Shown here: positions 19,893 to 31,000 of the stretch, piece after piece
Layout of the letters: each line of letters begins with the position of its first letter
How positions within the stretch are numbered: position 1 is the stretch's first letter
From: Diploptera punctata
Lineage: Eukaryota > Arthropoda > Insecta > Blattodea > Blaberidae
Direction of reading: 5' to 3'
Length of the DNA: 64,000 nucleotides
Assembly: GCA_030220185.1 (NCBI GenBank)
Contig: JASPKZ010007284.1
Coordinates: forward strand, 541,098-605,097
The notes under the pieces: generated by a model
Told to the model about the DNA's origin: nothing
The model's input: only the letters and a program-made list of their open reading frames with translations
Databases searched by the model: none
Position numbers and translations under genes: made by a program

Positions 19893-21338
19893 TAAAAATT
19901 GAGGGGGTCAGTGGAATAAGGGCCCATCCCAACTGCACTGAGTTTGGAGAAAAATTGCATTTTATTAAATTCTACATTGAGTAAAATATATAGAGCACAC
20001 ATTGATAATATTTGGTACACATCTTGTACATAAAATAAGCTTTCTGCCTGCAAATTTATAGATCACTATGTTGTTTCATATGTCTAATTAAAGAAAAATA
20101 AAATTGAGAATATAAAAAAATTAAACATAGATAAACAAATTAAATAACACTTTTTAACTTGAATATTGCATTAATCTACGTATTCTACGTTTGCAGCATT
20201 TGTATCATCATCATTATCATCATCTGATTTAAGGCTACTGTTAAAATGTCTGGTGTATAGGTGGTACAAATGTCACAAGAATCATGATGTCTTCTTTATC
20301 ATCCTACCATTAGGATATTTTGTTTTCAGTATTATATATCGTAATACAGGACACTTTCCTTTCCCTTTTTTAAAGGCTTATTACTTCCTCTAAAGCCAAA
20401 TCACCGAAACTGGATTTTACGTACATTACATGTCGGTTTTCCACAAAACGAAACTGAGATGCTTTTCTGATGTCTACCTTATGCTTGTCCAGCATCACAT
20501 TTCTCTTGTGAACATTTAAGTTATTCAAATCTTCAAAATCTTCTGCATTTATCTCAATTACTGTGAATGGTTTCTTTGTTCAACTCTTTCTTATGAGGTG
20601 AGCCCACTGTTCATGTGTATAAACCACTTGTGTTTTTCTTTTAACTTTTTCAATCACACCAAAGTCAGCATCACAGGGAAGGAAAGTGTGACCTGGTACA
20701 AGAAATTTATGTTCAATTTCTTCAAACCAACCACAATCAATCATGTACAGCCAAAGTCCCATTATTGTATAATTCTTGTTTTGAACAACACATGAATCAC
20801 TATATACATTATAAGTTTCTTTTTATTAGCACCTTTTTCAATCAGTGGCACAGCTTTTAATAAACAACTAGAATTTCATCTGCACCTCTTGAAGCAACTG
20901 ATTCAGTCCGATATATATTCTTTTCCACTGTTGCGTAAAATGTTCTGCTTCATTTTATTCCACTCTTGCACATTTATTTTTCTTTTCTTATATTTTATTA
21001 CACTATTTCTATTTTCACAAGAAGCTGCCGCATCAGCCATTATGTATTTACTGACATTTGTCGGCAATGCTAGTCAGTATTGCAGCGGACTACAGAGTAG
21101 CGGACAGTATACGGTCACGTGTCAGCAGTTGGGATGGGCCTTTATTTCCCACGCGCGTGAAGAAGTTAGAAATTTTTCTTAGACATAAAGTCTCATTTAC
21201 CCTCTTTTGAGCAAAGTTAGAATTATGAGCTTCTAAACATTAACAGAAGATGGCCATAGGATACATAATCTGCAAATAACTGAAAATCAACCATTGGTTG
21301 GGATGGGCCCTTATTCCACTGAGCCCCTCAATTGTATC
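19893..21338 (-). mobile_element. TIR DNA transposon with DUF7869-like ORF
   Basis: Left end AATTGAGGGGGTCAGTGGAA then TAAGGGCCCATCCCAAC; right end is its complement (21,295-21,337) with one indel. Length ~1.44 kb, ~37-bp TIRs. Carries the ORF remnant at 20,390-20,860. The MITE at 31,000-31,247 begins with a closely similar end. Superfamily not assigned. Confidence 0.75.
20390..20860 (-). pseudogene. DUF7869-like transposon protein, C-terminal part
   Basis: The minus frame reads KFLVPGHTFLPCDADFGVIE then KVKRKTQVVYTHEQWAHLIR; after one TGA codon at ~20,579 it stays in frame: TKKPFTVIEINAEDFEDLNN and so on to a stop near 20,390. The VPGH-FLPCD-DFG-IEK motif followed by a W..LI helix is, to my knowledge, the signature of the DUF7869 family found in insect transposon proteins. 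Upstream (20,860-21,000) it is poorly preserved. Single in-frame stop, otherwise open. Confidence 0.6.
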
Positions 21339-23215
21339 CATTTTCATCTGCTGGTGCATGCATGTGGTGTCTGCCTCAGGCTTAGAACATTTTTAGCGAC
21401 ATTTGTTGAATACTTTGTCAACATTTTGAAATCTTTAATTTCAGTAGGCTAAAGTCAGGCTGAAGGAATAGTGTTTCACATGTTATATACTAATAAAGTC
21501 ATGTTTAGGATATAAAAAAATGATCTTGGTTCAATGTTCTCCAACTTACAATTTTTCCAACTGTGTTATGAAGTTATTAAGATTCCAAATATCTATTAGG
21601 AGACTAAGTTCACTTTTAGTCTGATTACCAATTTTTATAACAGGCCTACATATTGAACTTTTATTATATATTATATATTGTTGTCTTCAATGTAAAATAT
21701 ATAAATTATCAAATGCCCTTATTTGTTTGTTTATTAATTGCTTATCTATGTACTACTCAAACTTAATTATTCATTTACTTTCTTTAAAAGATAAACATGT
21801 ACAGCTGGCAAAAATGAAAGTGGCCGCACTCTTAAACAGTTATAGCAGGATTTTAATATCATAATACATATGAAAGTTAAAGTTAATAATCTTGTATTTT
21901 AAAATTCATTTAATATTTAAATATAACTTAAATAAAGAAAAACATCTAAATAATTCATTGTTGAATAAAAATGTCTCAGTAACAATTAAAGAAATTGTAT
22001 TACATAAGTCTTTCTAAATAATGCTTTTAAAATTGTTTTAAGTCATTGTTGTCAGAATTATAAAGCTTTCTGTTATAACTGTAATAAGAACACCTGCTTA
22101 ACTTCATATTTTTAAATGAAAGTATACTAAACTCTGATTGGATGTTAAAACAATTAACTTATTGATTTAACAAATCAAATTTAAACATTATATTAACCAA
22201 TAGAATTTAAAATATAACATCATGTGATGTAATAATGTTCTTTAAAATTATAAATGAATTACACTAGTCATTCAGCATACAACTTTCATCAAGGATAGAA
22301 GCAATAACAGCTCTGGTAAAATGTGATATTTAATACAAGAAGAATAGTTGATTCAAGAAAAGAAAATAAATTAATTTTAATTGACGGTGAAGAATACCAC
22401 CACCTACATTTACTTAATCTGCTGGGAACTTTACAAAGTGAATAAATGTGAAATTATTTCTACAAGAAACAGTTTTCAGAGATTTTAAAGTGTTTTCCTA
22501 TCCAGTGTACCAACTTCCGACCTTGAGAAGAGATTCCAGCTCTACCAAAAATCAAACCCAACCCGAACCAGTAATTCTTTTTTGGGACACAAATCCTTCT
22601 TCAAAATGTTACAACATCGAGCATGAAAAGAGTTAGCTGCTTCAAAACATCGCCAGAACATGGGAAAAGAATTACTTCTTCACAGTTGAATATATATTTT
22701 AAGTTCTACTTTGGATCAAGGTATTTTTATATTACGCATGTGCCTGTAGATACATAGTTGTAGTTTTTGAACTATAGTGTTTAATAAGGAGTCAGTCATC
22801 AATTACACAGGCCTGTGAAGATTATTTGGCATGAGATATTTTAATGCAAATAAGTCAAGTCAAATACCGTGATAACGGAACTGTTACTAGTTTTTGCATA
22901 TCACATACAGATTTTGCACAATTCTATTTTAACACAAGAAATTAGAGTGCCCAGTCCACCACTTAGATGTGGTATATATGTTATGTAATATAATAAGTAA
23001 ACACCTAAAATATAATACAATTTTATAATATAATCACTGTTTTTATTCATACTAATTTGTCATTGTGCTTAACCGAGGGTAGGTTAATCCTGTGATCCTC
23101 TCCTGGTTACAATACACAGTTTACAGAGAAAATTTAAGACAGTAGTATAATGGGAACCAATTCATCTTTGCCAATTGTTGTTCCTATGGTATGGAGAGAA
23201 CAACAAAAACATTAT
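21339..23215. other. AT-rich stretch, no recognised gene
   Basis: One 62-codon plus frame (22,448-22,636) has no recognised domain. GGGAAAAGAATTACTTCTTC near 22,661 also occurs (20 of 20 bases with one substitution) at ~2327, beside the Penelope fragment. No complete element boundaries seen. Confidence 0.4.
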
Positions 23216-23525
23216 AATGATTGTTATTTTTATTTCAGCAAAAGATCTGGGTTTAATTAGAAAAAAAAAGGAGGCTATTAAGTATCCAAATTTGCCATCA
23301 GAAATTAGACCTCTGGCATATGATTCAGATATTACAATTCCAATACCACCAACCACTGTACTAGAGAGTGGTACAGCACTCCTTCCACCTCCAGCACAAA
23401 ATATGATTTCAATTTGTCTCTAGAATCAAAAGACAACAATCAGTTAATCAAAAGTAAATGATTTGGAAGTGATTTGAGTCTTACAAAATTAGAATTAACT
23501 CTAAGTTCAGTATTTAAAGAAGAAA

Positions 23526-24417
23526 ATGAAAGTGATATCCATCCATAGTAATTCTGCCCGAGGGCAGGTCTTTCACTGCAATTGTAGCATTTTCATGCTA
23601 TGCTTGCAGCTTTACTAGGGAATTGTAGATGTGGTAGCTTCCCGTTGCTTTCCACACTGGTGAAGAATGATGATGATGATGATAATGGCCATATGATTTC
23701 GGGGACCGTTTGGGCCTTAAAGCTTTCCTTACACTTGTCTTACAGGTGAGGAAAAACCACAATAAAAACCTCACCCAGAAAAACTGCCCCAACTGGGATC
23801 GAACCGGGCCCCCTGCGTGACAAGGCAGCATGCTACCTCGAGACCACAGCGGTGGACAAAGTGATATTAAGAACAGAATAAATAAAGGTAGAGCAATAAC
23901 AGCAATGATGAATGGAGTCTTATGGAACAGACATACAACCAGAAAAAATAAGCTACAAATATATAATTGAATAGTGAGAATTACTGTCACATATGGAGCT
24001 GAAGTTTGGAAATTCAACAAAAACTTAAAACAAAAACTTATGTTGATGGAAATGGATTTCATAAGCAGAGCAACAAGATGTTCAAAATTAGAAAAAATAA
24101 GAAATACTCTTACAGAAGAAAAAAATGAATATTAGATATTCAATTGTAGATTATATAAGATATAAGCAATTAAATTGGTATGGGCATGTACGACGAATGC
24201 AAGAAGAAAGGTTACCCAGAAAAACATTGGAATGGTGTCCACGTAAAAAAAAAAGAAAGGAAGACCTCAAAACTCATGGATGCAAGATAAAAAAAAAGTA
24301 GAATGAAAACAAGAGGACTGGAGGGCATAGAGTGGATGTACAGAGATGAGTGGAGAAAGAAAATAAAAATTTAGGCACAGAAAGATGTGTAAACATTAAA
24401 AATCTGAATATAATTTA
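23526..24417 (+). mobile_element. LINE fragment (RT C-terminal region) with 14-bp TSD
   Basis: TSD ATTTAAAGAAGAAA at 23,512-23,525 and 24,418-24,431. After the nested SINE the frame reads KNRINKGRAITAMMNGVLWN, ITVTYGAEVWKFNKNLKQKL, then LNWYGHVRRMQEERLPRKTL EWCP. This is the post-RT C-terminal region of RTE-like and related insect LINEs. Frame-shifted; 5' truncated. Confidence 0.8.
23539..23857 (-). repeat. SINE family A variant with a LINE-type tail, inside the LINE
   Basis: TSD AAAGTGATAT at 23,529-23,538 and 23,858-23,867. Right half (23,690-23,857) is the family-A head and body. The left (3') half is different from other A copies: GCAGTGAAAGACCTGCCCTC then GGGCAGAAT..ATGGATGG on the minus strand, matching the 3' end of the LINE at 27,727-28,450. 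Confidence 0.8.
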
Positions 24418-25440
24418 ATTTAAAGAAGAAATATTTTAGCTCCTGGTACAACTTTTTATTGGTATAGACATCATGAAGAAGAATTTAAGAAGTATTTCAC
24501 AATATGAGGAAGTAGCGTACTGTTATTATATCTCTGGCTTGAATGCTCACCTTGGAACAGTTAATGAATAGGCAGATTGCCATATATTTATTTATTCTAG
24601 CAAAAGAAGTCTAAAGGGCATTATTCTGCATAATGGGAATAAATTAGCTTCAGTCAGTGTACATGAAAGAAAAATATATACAAACATGTGTACTATTCTA
24701 GAAAAAATAAAATAAAATGAACACAAGTGGTATGTGTGCTGTGACCTTAAGGGGTGTGGTATTTTATTGGAGCAACAAGGAGGGTACATGAAATTTCCAT
24801 GTTTTTTGGGTGAATGGGACTCTTATAGTCAGAAAACTGGAAAAGAAAACAATGGTGTTAGGAACAAAAATGTAATAAATAGCCCATTAGTTGATTCTGA
24901 AAAAAAAAAAATATTGCTACATCCTTTGACATAAAACTAGGATTAAGGAAGCAATTTGTTAAAGTTTTGGACAAAAATATCCCTTGTTAACAATACGTTG
25001 TTAAAAAATTATATTACTGTTGGATGCAAAAGTGAAGGGAGATTTTTTTATGGCCACAGATTCGCAAACTTTTTAGGAATGTTGTTTTTAAAAACTGCAT
25101 GTCTGACATGGAACTACACATTTGGGAATCATACAAGGATGTCATTGAGAAGTTACTGGGTAATGTTAAAGATGATCAATATAAGAAAATTGTAAAAACC
25201 ATGCTCGAAAAGTTCAGGGCACTGTGATATAATAAATGTGCTTGAAGTTACGCTTCCTCCATTCTCATCCTCAACATTTCCCAGAGAATTTAGGAGCACT
25301 AAGTGAAGAACATAAGAGGTTCCATCAAGACATAAAAAAATAGAAACAAGGTACAGGTTTGATAGGATGTCTCCAAGATTGCCAACTATCATTGGTGTTT
25401 GTTATGAGATAATCCTCAGCAGGAGCACAACGCCAATCAA

Positions 25441-26180
25441 CTCACTGTTCTTTTCTTGCTAAGTGGAGGAGAAAATATAGATCTTAAGGTACATTAGTAG
25501 CTTTTATTTATTTTAAATTGTTTTAACTGCACAATTGATATTGTATCAAGCCTCTGTCTGTAGGTTTTACAGCAATTTAAAAGATTATGGCTATTACATA
25601 AATGCAAAAAGTAATATATATTTTATTTCAACAAGGAAAGGAAAAACCTTATGTGATATGAAAAACTGTTAACATATTGAATTCAGCACACCAATATTAA
25701 GTTTAGAGACCTATTAAACCCTGTGCCGAGAAAAAAATTAAATTTGCATTCATGGAACAGCGATAATTATTGAAGATTGTGAGTTGAAGCCTTGTTCAAG
25801 CTTTCATTTTTATTTTTTATTGTTCTTTAGTGATATAAATAATACAAATATTAAAGTAAAAATAGGAATGCTTGATCAGTATTTTCCTAATAGAAGCAAC
25901 AATGCTCAAATTAATCTTAATTTTTAAGATAGCAACCACTTTCATTTTTTCCAGGTGTACCAACAGTTGCAAAATGTGGCATTTCCCAAATGTGAGCTTC
26001 CATTACATTTAAAGTATATACTAGGTATAATACATATATTGTAGTTCGGAACCAGTACTCATTTTTATTCTAACTTGCAATACTTCTTAAAAATAATATA
26101 TGCAAAACATGCATTTAAAATAATAAATGTTGACAGTGGAACTGCGTTGTGAACAGCAAAAAGGTATAATCAGTAGAGAA
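25441..26180. other. AT-rich stretch, nothing recognised
   Basis: No coding frame or repeat structure recognised. Confidence 0.4.
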
Positions 26181-26185
26181 TTATA

Positions 26186-26312
26186 TCCAACTAAACTATT
26201 ATAATCAGTGGTAAAGAGAATCTTCTTCAGCTTTATGTGGTACGGGGTTCAATATCTGGTTCAGGCATAGATTTTTCTCTTTACCATTGATTACAATAAT
26301 TTAGTTGTGTAC
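26186..26312. mobile_element. Small TIR element related to the tRNA-bearing family (T3)
   Basis: CTAAACTATTATAATCAGTG..TAAAGAGAA and its complement TTCTCTTTACCATTGATTAC..AATAATTTAG flank a tRNA 3'-half-like centre (GGGGTTCAATATCTGGTTCA). Confidence 0.5.
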
Positions 26313-26504
26313 ATTAGTTTACTTTCATATAATAGCTGTAGCTTCTTAATATTAATTTAATAGAGAATTATATATTTATTTGTCCAATGGCATAGATTAA
26401 TGGTATATCATCTTACCTTTGGCTTCCTAGTACAGATTTGTCATGATAAGTATAATCCTATGCAGAGCTAAGCTATTACAATTCATAGTAAAGAGAAAAA
26501 TATA

Positions 26505-26632
26505 TTATATTTGAAGAGAAAAAGATACATCTAGATCGGAGTTTTAACCCAGAACATTTAGCTTTATATGCTAATTCTCTGCTACTGAGCTATCCAAGGC
26601 CTCCAATCTGTATGCAAATTTTTCTCTTATAC
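26505..26632 (-). mobile_element. tRNA-bearing TIR element, copy T4
   Basis: TATATTTGAAGAGAAAAAG left, AATTTTTCTCTTATA right. Inside on the minus strand is a degenerate tRNA-like stretch with TAGCTCAGTAGCAGAGAATT and GGGTTAAAACTCC. Confidence 0.5.
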
Positions 26633-26641
26633 ATTTCAATT

Positions 26642-26706
26642 CCTGAGAACACCAAGAAATGTATGGAGAGCTTATATCCACATGGGCATGAACCTACAGA
26701 TTCGAT
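26642..26706 (-). repeat. Short dispersed repeat with (TGAG)n-like tail
   Basis: Minus strand GATAGTGCCAGTGAG and GAGAGCTTAT..CC..GGCATGAACCT match 32,670-32,736 in inverted orientation. Probably the 3' part of a SINE. Confidence 0.5.
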
Positions 26707-27027
26707 AGTGCCAGTGAGTTAGTTAATTAATATGATGTTTTCAAATTATCAACATCTGCACTGCATTATCGTTTGATTGGAATTACATTTCCCCTTGACT
26801 CTGAAGAAAATTCATTTTGGGATCTTTCCAAAACACACCACTCACATTTTTGATTGAGAATTTTTTGAACTTGTCAATCTTCACAGAGCAGTATCTTATA
26901 TCATTAATCGAGGATTGTAGAACATTAAATAAGATTTTAACCTGAGGCACCATAAAAGTCAATAAATCCAGTAGGAAAATAAATTCAAAATCTTGAAGCA
27001 TTGCATAGAATTCTCTTTAACATATTG

Positions 27028-27413
27028 TTTTTTTTTTCAAATGCCCCAGGTTTGTCTTTCGACATTCCTAGTTTCTCTCCTGGCATGGCATACTTGTAAC
27101 CCACTTCTGAGGTTGGGGCATCTGGAAGGCGGGGTTACGTTGCCCTGATGATATGATGGGTGGTGATGATGATAATGGTGCGCCAGGAGAGTCCCTAATC
27201 CTAAACTTAACCTAAGATGAATATGAATGATGATGATTGCGATGGCCATATGATTTCGGGGACCGTTTGGGCCTTCAAGTTTTCCTGACATTTGTCTACA
27301 GGTGAGGAAAAACCCCGATAAAAACCTCACCCAGAAAAACTGTCTGGACCGGGATCGAACCTGGGCCCGCTGCGTGACAAGGCAGCACGCTACCTCGAGA
27401 CCACAGCGGTGGA
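27028..27413 (-). repeat. SINE family A, complete, with 15-bp TSD
   Basis: TSD CTCTTTAACATATTG at 27,013-27,027 and 27,414-27,428. Head at right: CCACCGCTGTGGTCTCGAGG, GTAGCGTGCTGCC, box B GGTTCGATCCCGG. Body TTTTTCTGGGTGAGG, ATGTCAGG, CATATGGCCATCGC, CCTGGCGCACCATTATC. Tail is a T run on the plus strand (27,028-27,038). Best reference copy in the window, 386 bp. Confidence 0.9.
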
Positions 27414-27449
27414 CTCTTTAACATATTGTAGTCTAATATATAATGTGAA

Positions 27450-27726
27450 TCCAGATTCATCTTAACTCATAACTTGTTGTGTTCTATTTGAATATGTTTT
27501 GATATGCCATGCATACCATCATCAGGTTGTGCAGACAGTCTGGATAAGCTGATGGTATGCCTGGCATATCGAAACATAATAAATAAGTTGGTGAGTCTGT
27601 ACAAGCTGATGACTGAACAAAGATGCTCTGAAACATGTCCTATAAGAAACAACCAATATGAGGTAAGATGACAACAGACTCGACTCAATTATTAAGTACA
27701 ACTTCATAATGTTACTTCCTATTGTA
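27450..27726. mobile_element. Penelope-derived foldback with three hammerhead-like cores
   Basis: Minus: CTGATGA (27,519-27,525) with helix TATGC/GCATA but G12 changed to A. Plus: CTGATGG (27,549-27,555) with the same helix and GAAAC (27,571). Plus: CTGATGA (27,606-27,612), helix II with one mismatch, GAAACATGTC (27,630-27,639). Ends ATATGAGGTAAGATG on the right and an inverted flank on the left; outer tail CTTCATAATGTTACTTCC. Confidence 0.6.
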
Positions 27727-28450
27727 TTTCATAATATCGAAACATATTCAAATTCATTCATTCATAGTGTTCTGCTCAAGAGCAGGTCTTTCACTGCAAA
27801 CTCAGTATTCTCCACTCTTTCCTTAACTCAGATTTCCTTTTTGTATCTGCATACAAACCATTTATTTTAATATTGTCTATCATCTGATGTCTTTTTCTGC
27901 CTCTAACTTTCTTTCCATTGACCATTCCTTCTAGGGCATCCGTCAACAGGCAGTTTCTTCTTAACCAGTGGCCAATCCAATTTGTTTTCCTGTTCTTTAT
28001 GAGTTCCAGTATTGTTTTTCTTTTGACCCACTCTGTCTAGCACATCTTTATTTCTTACTTTGTCTGTCCATTTTATACGTTCCATTCTTCTCCATATCAA
28101 CATCTCAAAAGCTTCCAGTCGCTTTTCCTCATTCCATTATAATGTTCAAGTCTCTGCACCATACAATGCTACACTCCACGCAAAGCACTTCACTAGCCTC
28201 TTCCTTAATTCTTTTGCCAAAGGTCTGCAAAAAATGCTTCTCTTCTTGTTGAAAGCAAGCTTCTTTTGCCATTGCTATCCTCTGCTTTACTTCTTGACCA
28301 CAGTTCATGTTACTATGATAGGACAACCCAAGTATTTGAAGCTCTCCACTTGCTCAATGGCCTCATCTTTAATCCTCATGTTTATCTTCTTTGGTTTCTT
28401 TCCTATAATCATGGCCTTCGTCTTATTTATATTTATCTTAAGAAGAATAT
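27727..28450 (-). mobile_element. LINE (RT ORF C-terminus) with 22-bp TSD
   Basis: Direct repeats of 22 bp starting CATAATGTTACTTCC lie at 27,705-27,726 and 28,451-28,472. Minus frames read RIAMAKEACFQQEEKHFLQT, VLCVECSIVWCRDLNI (alternative frame gives a Y-G-ET-T pattern), then MLIWRRMERIKWTDKVRNKD VLDRVGQKK: the post-RT domain of RTE-like LINEs. 3' end: GCAGTGAAAGACCTGCTCTT GAGCAGAACA then (ATGA)n. 5' truncated, frame-shifted. Confidence 0.8.
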
Positions 28451-28479
28451 CATAATGTTACTTCCTATTGTAATTTATT

Positions 28480-29395
28480 AATAATATTCTAGTCTCACCC
28501 TCCCATTCTTCTATGTTGTCCATGAGAGATTTAAAAAAATATTCTTAGATTTTCTTCTACTTCTGATGTTACTTCATTCCACCTCTCAATATATACCCAA
28601 TGAGTTGGAGCAACTGATGGTAAACATTTAGTTATAATAGCACCAATACGAGCTTTGAAGATCTAAAAAAAACGTTGAGAACCTAGACAATGTCTTGATA
28701 CATTTCTTAATCAATTGACAATGTTGAACTTAATAGTATAACAATGCACAGATAATCCTGTTTTAGTTGTTGCAGATTTTTGTGCACTCCTGACATTACT
28801 GAATACATGTCATAAGTTTGGGAAATCAACTTATATCTGAAATTATTCTTCCATTAAATTTCATCATCAGCTAAGAAAACAGCAGTGCATTGATAAATCT
28901 TATAGATCTTCTTTGAACTCTTATCAGGTGTCACATAATGCAAAATATATGAAAGATGAAATTTTGTATCTGTAGCCTTGTTTTGTATTATATATAGATG
29001 GTGCTTCTTTAATCTCTTCTTTGATTTCATTCAATAAAATGGTTGATATAGACTCAATTAAATAATTTTGACATCATGAGATATGATAACAAATATACAA
29101 GTTCCTAAATAGCTTCTTAATTTTTCATCATACCTGACTCAATAATGAAGTAGTTTAATGTAATTTCCTCTGTTTTCTTATTCAAAATTATCTCTATGAT
29201 CTCTAAATGGTAGTGCCTATTCAGATAAGAAACACACAGCTTCTATCAAGCAGCTTTTGATGTAACATTTTTCATTATTCTTGTCTCTTCTGATTTTGAA
29301 AGCCATGCCTAGAGACTCCTCAATCCTAAAGTTCTGAAGTTGTTGTAATATGTACTATTCAACAATTAATATGATCTACAGATAGCTGATGTTGT
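28480..29395 (-). other. Possible decayed hAT-like coding sequence
   Basis: On the minus strand ~28,780-28,540 frames give VSRHCLGSQRFF, IFKARIGAIITKCLPSVAPT and HWVYIERWNEVTSEVEENL, weakly like the central region of hAT/ZMYM-type transposases (a Thr-x-Trp box followed by a helix). Stops are frequent. The rest shows nothing recognisable. Confidence 0.25.
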
Positions 29396-29404
29396 TTCTT
29401 TAGG

Positions 29405-29750
29405 ACATGAAAATGTCTAGGCGAAAATTTTTCTCTTCAAATATAATATATATTTCATTGAGAAATGTTAAATTAATAATAAAAACATCATTAGAAGCCT
29501 TACTAGCTTTATAAAGTAATGTTAAATTCCCAATAAATGTCTTCTTAACTAAGAAGTCGCCATTTGCAAAGATAGAAACAATGGTTTCAAAAACATTTGG
29601 TGAGAGGGAATTACAACGTATATAAGAGAAAAATTTGCGTCTAGATCGCAACTCGCCTCGGTAGCTCAGTTGGTAGAGCATTTTGCCCGGCAAGCCAAAG
29701 GTCCCAGGTTCGAGTCTCGGTCTAGGCGAAAATTTTTCTCTTCAAATATG
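29405..29750 (+). mobile_element. tRNA-bearing element, copy T5
   Basis: A partial end at 29,411-29,440 (CTAGGCGAAAATTTTTCTCT TCAAATAT) recurs at 29,722-29,750, downstream of a full tRNA-like gene. Internal parts (AAATGTCTTCTTAACTAAGA, CGCCATTTGCAAAGATAGAA) match the complement of copy T1. Confidence 0.6.
29655..29728 (+). tRNA. tRNA-like gene within element T5
   Basis: GCCTCGG-TA-GCTC-AGTTGGTA-GAGC, anticodon arm TTTGC-CCGGCAA-GCCAA, T-arm CCAGG-TTCGAGT-CTCGG. Box A and B are near consensus. The anticodon stem has one mismatch, position 33 is C instead of U, and the acceptor pairs at about four of seven positions, so it is probably not a working tRNA. Anticodon by position GGC. Confidence 0.5.
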
Positions 29751-29949
29751 AAAATGTTTACTTCACACAGGCCTTTGTTAACCAAATGTTCTTTTCTGTT
29801 GACAAAAGTAGGCAGGATTAACAGAATAAAGAAAATGATTTCTTACCACTCTATTGTGATATTATACCCATATGACATTTTAACACCATTCTTTATAAAA
29901 AATGTCATACTTTGGTTTGTGTCTAATTTATCATATTATTAAAATTAGT

Positions 29950-30301
29950 AGTCCCTCGCCGTAGCCGAGCGGTTAAGGTAGGAAGCCTTGGCGCAGAGCT
30001 ACGGGACTTACGCTGGTTCGAGTCTCCATGGGGGAAGAAATTTTCTCATGGTATTTCGGCCAGTATGGGACCGGTGCCCACCCAGCATCGTGAGGCAATT
30101 GGGTAGCTACAATAAGTAGCGGCTCCAGGTTGAGGAACCAGCTATAACGGCTGGGGAACTCGACATGCTAACCACATGTCACCCCTACACTGGCTGTTGT
30201 TCATCTACCTCTGTGATTGACACATGTGGATGTGAAGGGCCAGCAGCCGGCTGGTAAAAGGGCAACCGCTGAAAAGTGGAAAGACCCTCAATCGAAGATC
30301 G
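29950..30301 (+). repeat. SINE family B, complete, with 12-bp TSD
   Basis: TSD ATTAAAATTAGT at 29,938-29,949 and 30,302-30,313. Head AGTCCCTCGCCGTAGCCGAG CGGTTAAGG with an extra arm (GAAGCCTTGGCGCAG..) and GGTTCGAGTCTCC: a tRNA-Ser/Leu-like class II head. The 3' end CGAAGATCG has no A tail. Confidence 0.85.
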
Positions 30302-30655
30302 ATTAAAATTAGTGGTTGGTTTACATTGATCTGTTATTTATTTTTTCTCAACAAACATTCTACTTGAAAAAGAATATTTCCACATTATAATTAGTTTTAT
30401 ACTAGACTTAACTATGTGCACAACTCAATCTTTACGTTCCAACTCGCAAATGACTTGATTACTGACATTGCCAGCTGACTTTGAAAGGCTCATAATACTG
30501 TTGCATTACCAAACTGCTTAAACACTCATGGACAGTTCACTCTCATAGCTCTGCTTAATGTCAGCCTCACTCTGATGGTTAACAAGGAGTTTGCAACATG
30601 GTATTTACAAGCTTGTGATACTGGAAAAAATATTTAGAATCCTATTGTGTAACTC
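30302..30655. other. Unassigned AT-rich stretch
   Basis: Only a 20-base resemblance (GCCTCACTCTGATGGTTAAC) to the end of the element at 41,258; no element boundaries here. Confidence 0.4.
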
Positions 30656-30721
30656 AATTAGGAATCTCTTAATAATTATATAGTGAGTTGTGAAAATCTC
30701 ACCTCGTAAACTCTGCGTTCT

Positions 30722-30773
30722 TCAAGCGCAAGACTGCAGTTTCAGGAGGAACTCCTATCTTCAGCTATCTTTA
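30722..30773 (-). ncRNA. Hammerhead ribozyme candidate, left arm
   Basis: Minus strand: CTGAAGA (30,758-30,764), extra U, helix II AGGAG/CTCCT, GAAACTGCAGTC (30,732-30,743). Core complete. Helix I (AAGATAG with TTGCGCTT) pairs at both ends with an internal loop. Confidence 0.6.
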
Positions 30774-31000
30774 TGACTGGAAGTATGTTAGATTTAAAAA
30801 CATCATCAACCTTCAATACAGCATTTTTTAATAAAAATCCAATATTAAAAAATTCTTGAAATTAAACAAATAAATAAATAAACTTTAGTAGACATAAAAT
30901 TCATCAATAGATATATTCAAAATAATGTAATACCAATATTAATAAGGAAAATTGTTAAATTTAATAAAAACACAAAACAACAAAAGATCACCGAGAGAAA

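Larger units (their letters stand above)
23219..25440 (+). pseudogene. Transposon-associated insect ORF, split by LINE and SINE
   Basis: N-terminal part 23,219-23,525: KYPNLPSEIRPLAYDSDITI then PIPPTTVL. Then a LINE (23,526-24,417). The ORF resumes at ~24,432 with ILAPGTTFYWYRHHEEEFKK and, at ~24,760, EQQGGYMKFPCFLGEWDS, VINSPLVDSEKKKILLHPLT, and decaying frames to a HQDIKKIETRYR region at ~25,340. I recognise the order (YP..PS..RP, LAPGT.F.WYR, QQGGY.KFPCFL..WDS, LVDP.K.LLPPLH, HQDIK) as a multi-copy insect hypothetical protein. Biochemical function unknown to me. Many stops and shifts; the C-terminus is missing here but present alone at 9.8-10.0 kb. Confidence 0.7.

Noticed and set aside
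22448..22636. Small gene of 62 codons
   Set aside because: No recognisable domain, weak composition, AT-rich surroundings; no support beyond being open.
29655..29728. Functional tRNA-Ala (anticodon GGC)
   Set aside because: U33 is C, the acceptor stem pairs poorly and it sits inside a repeated element.
30560..30600. Copy of the element at 41,258 because GCCTCACTCTGATGGTTAAC is shared
   Set aside because: Only ~20 bases match and there is no inverted partner nearby; could be chance or a tiny fragment.
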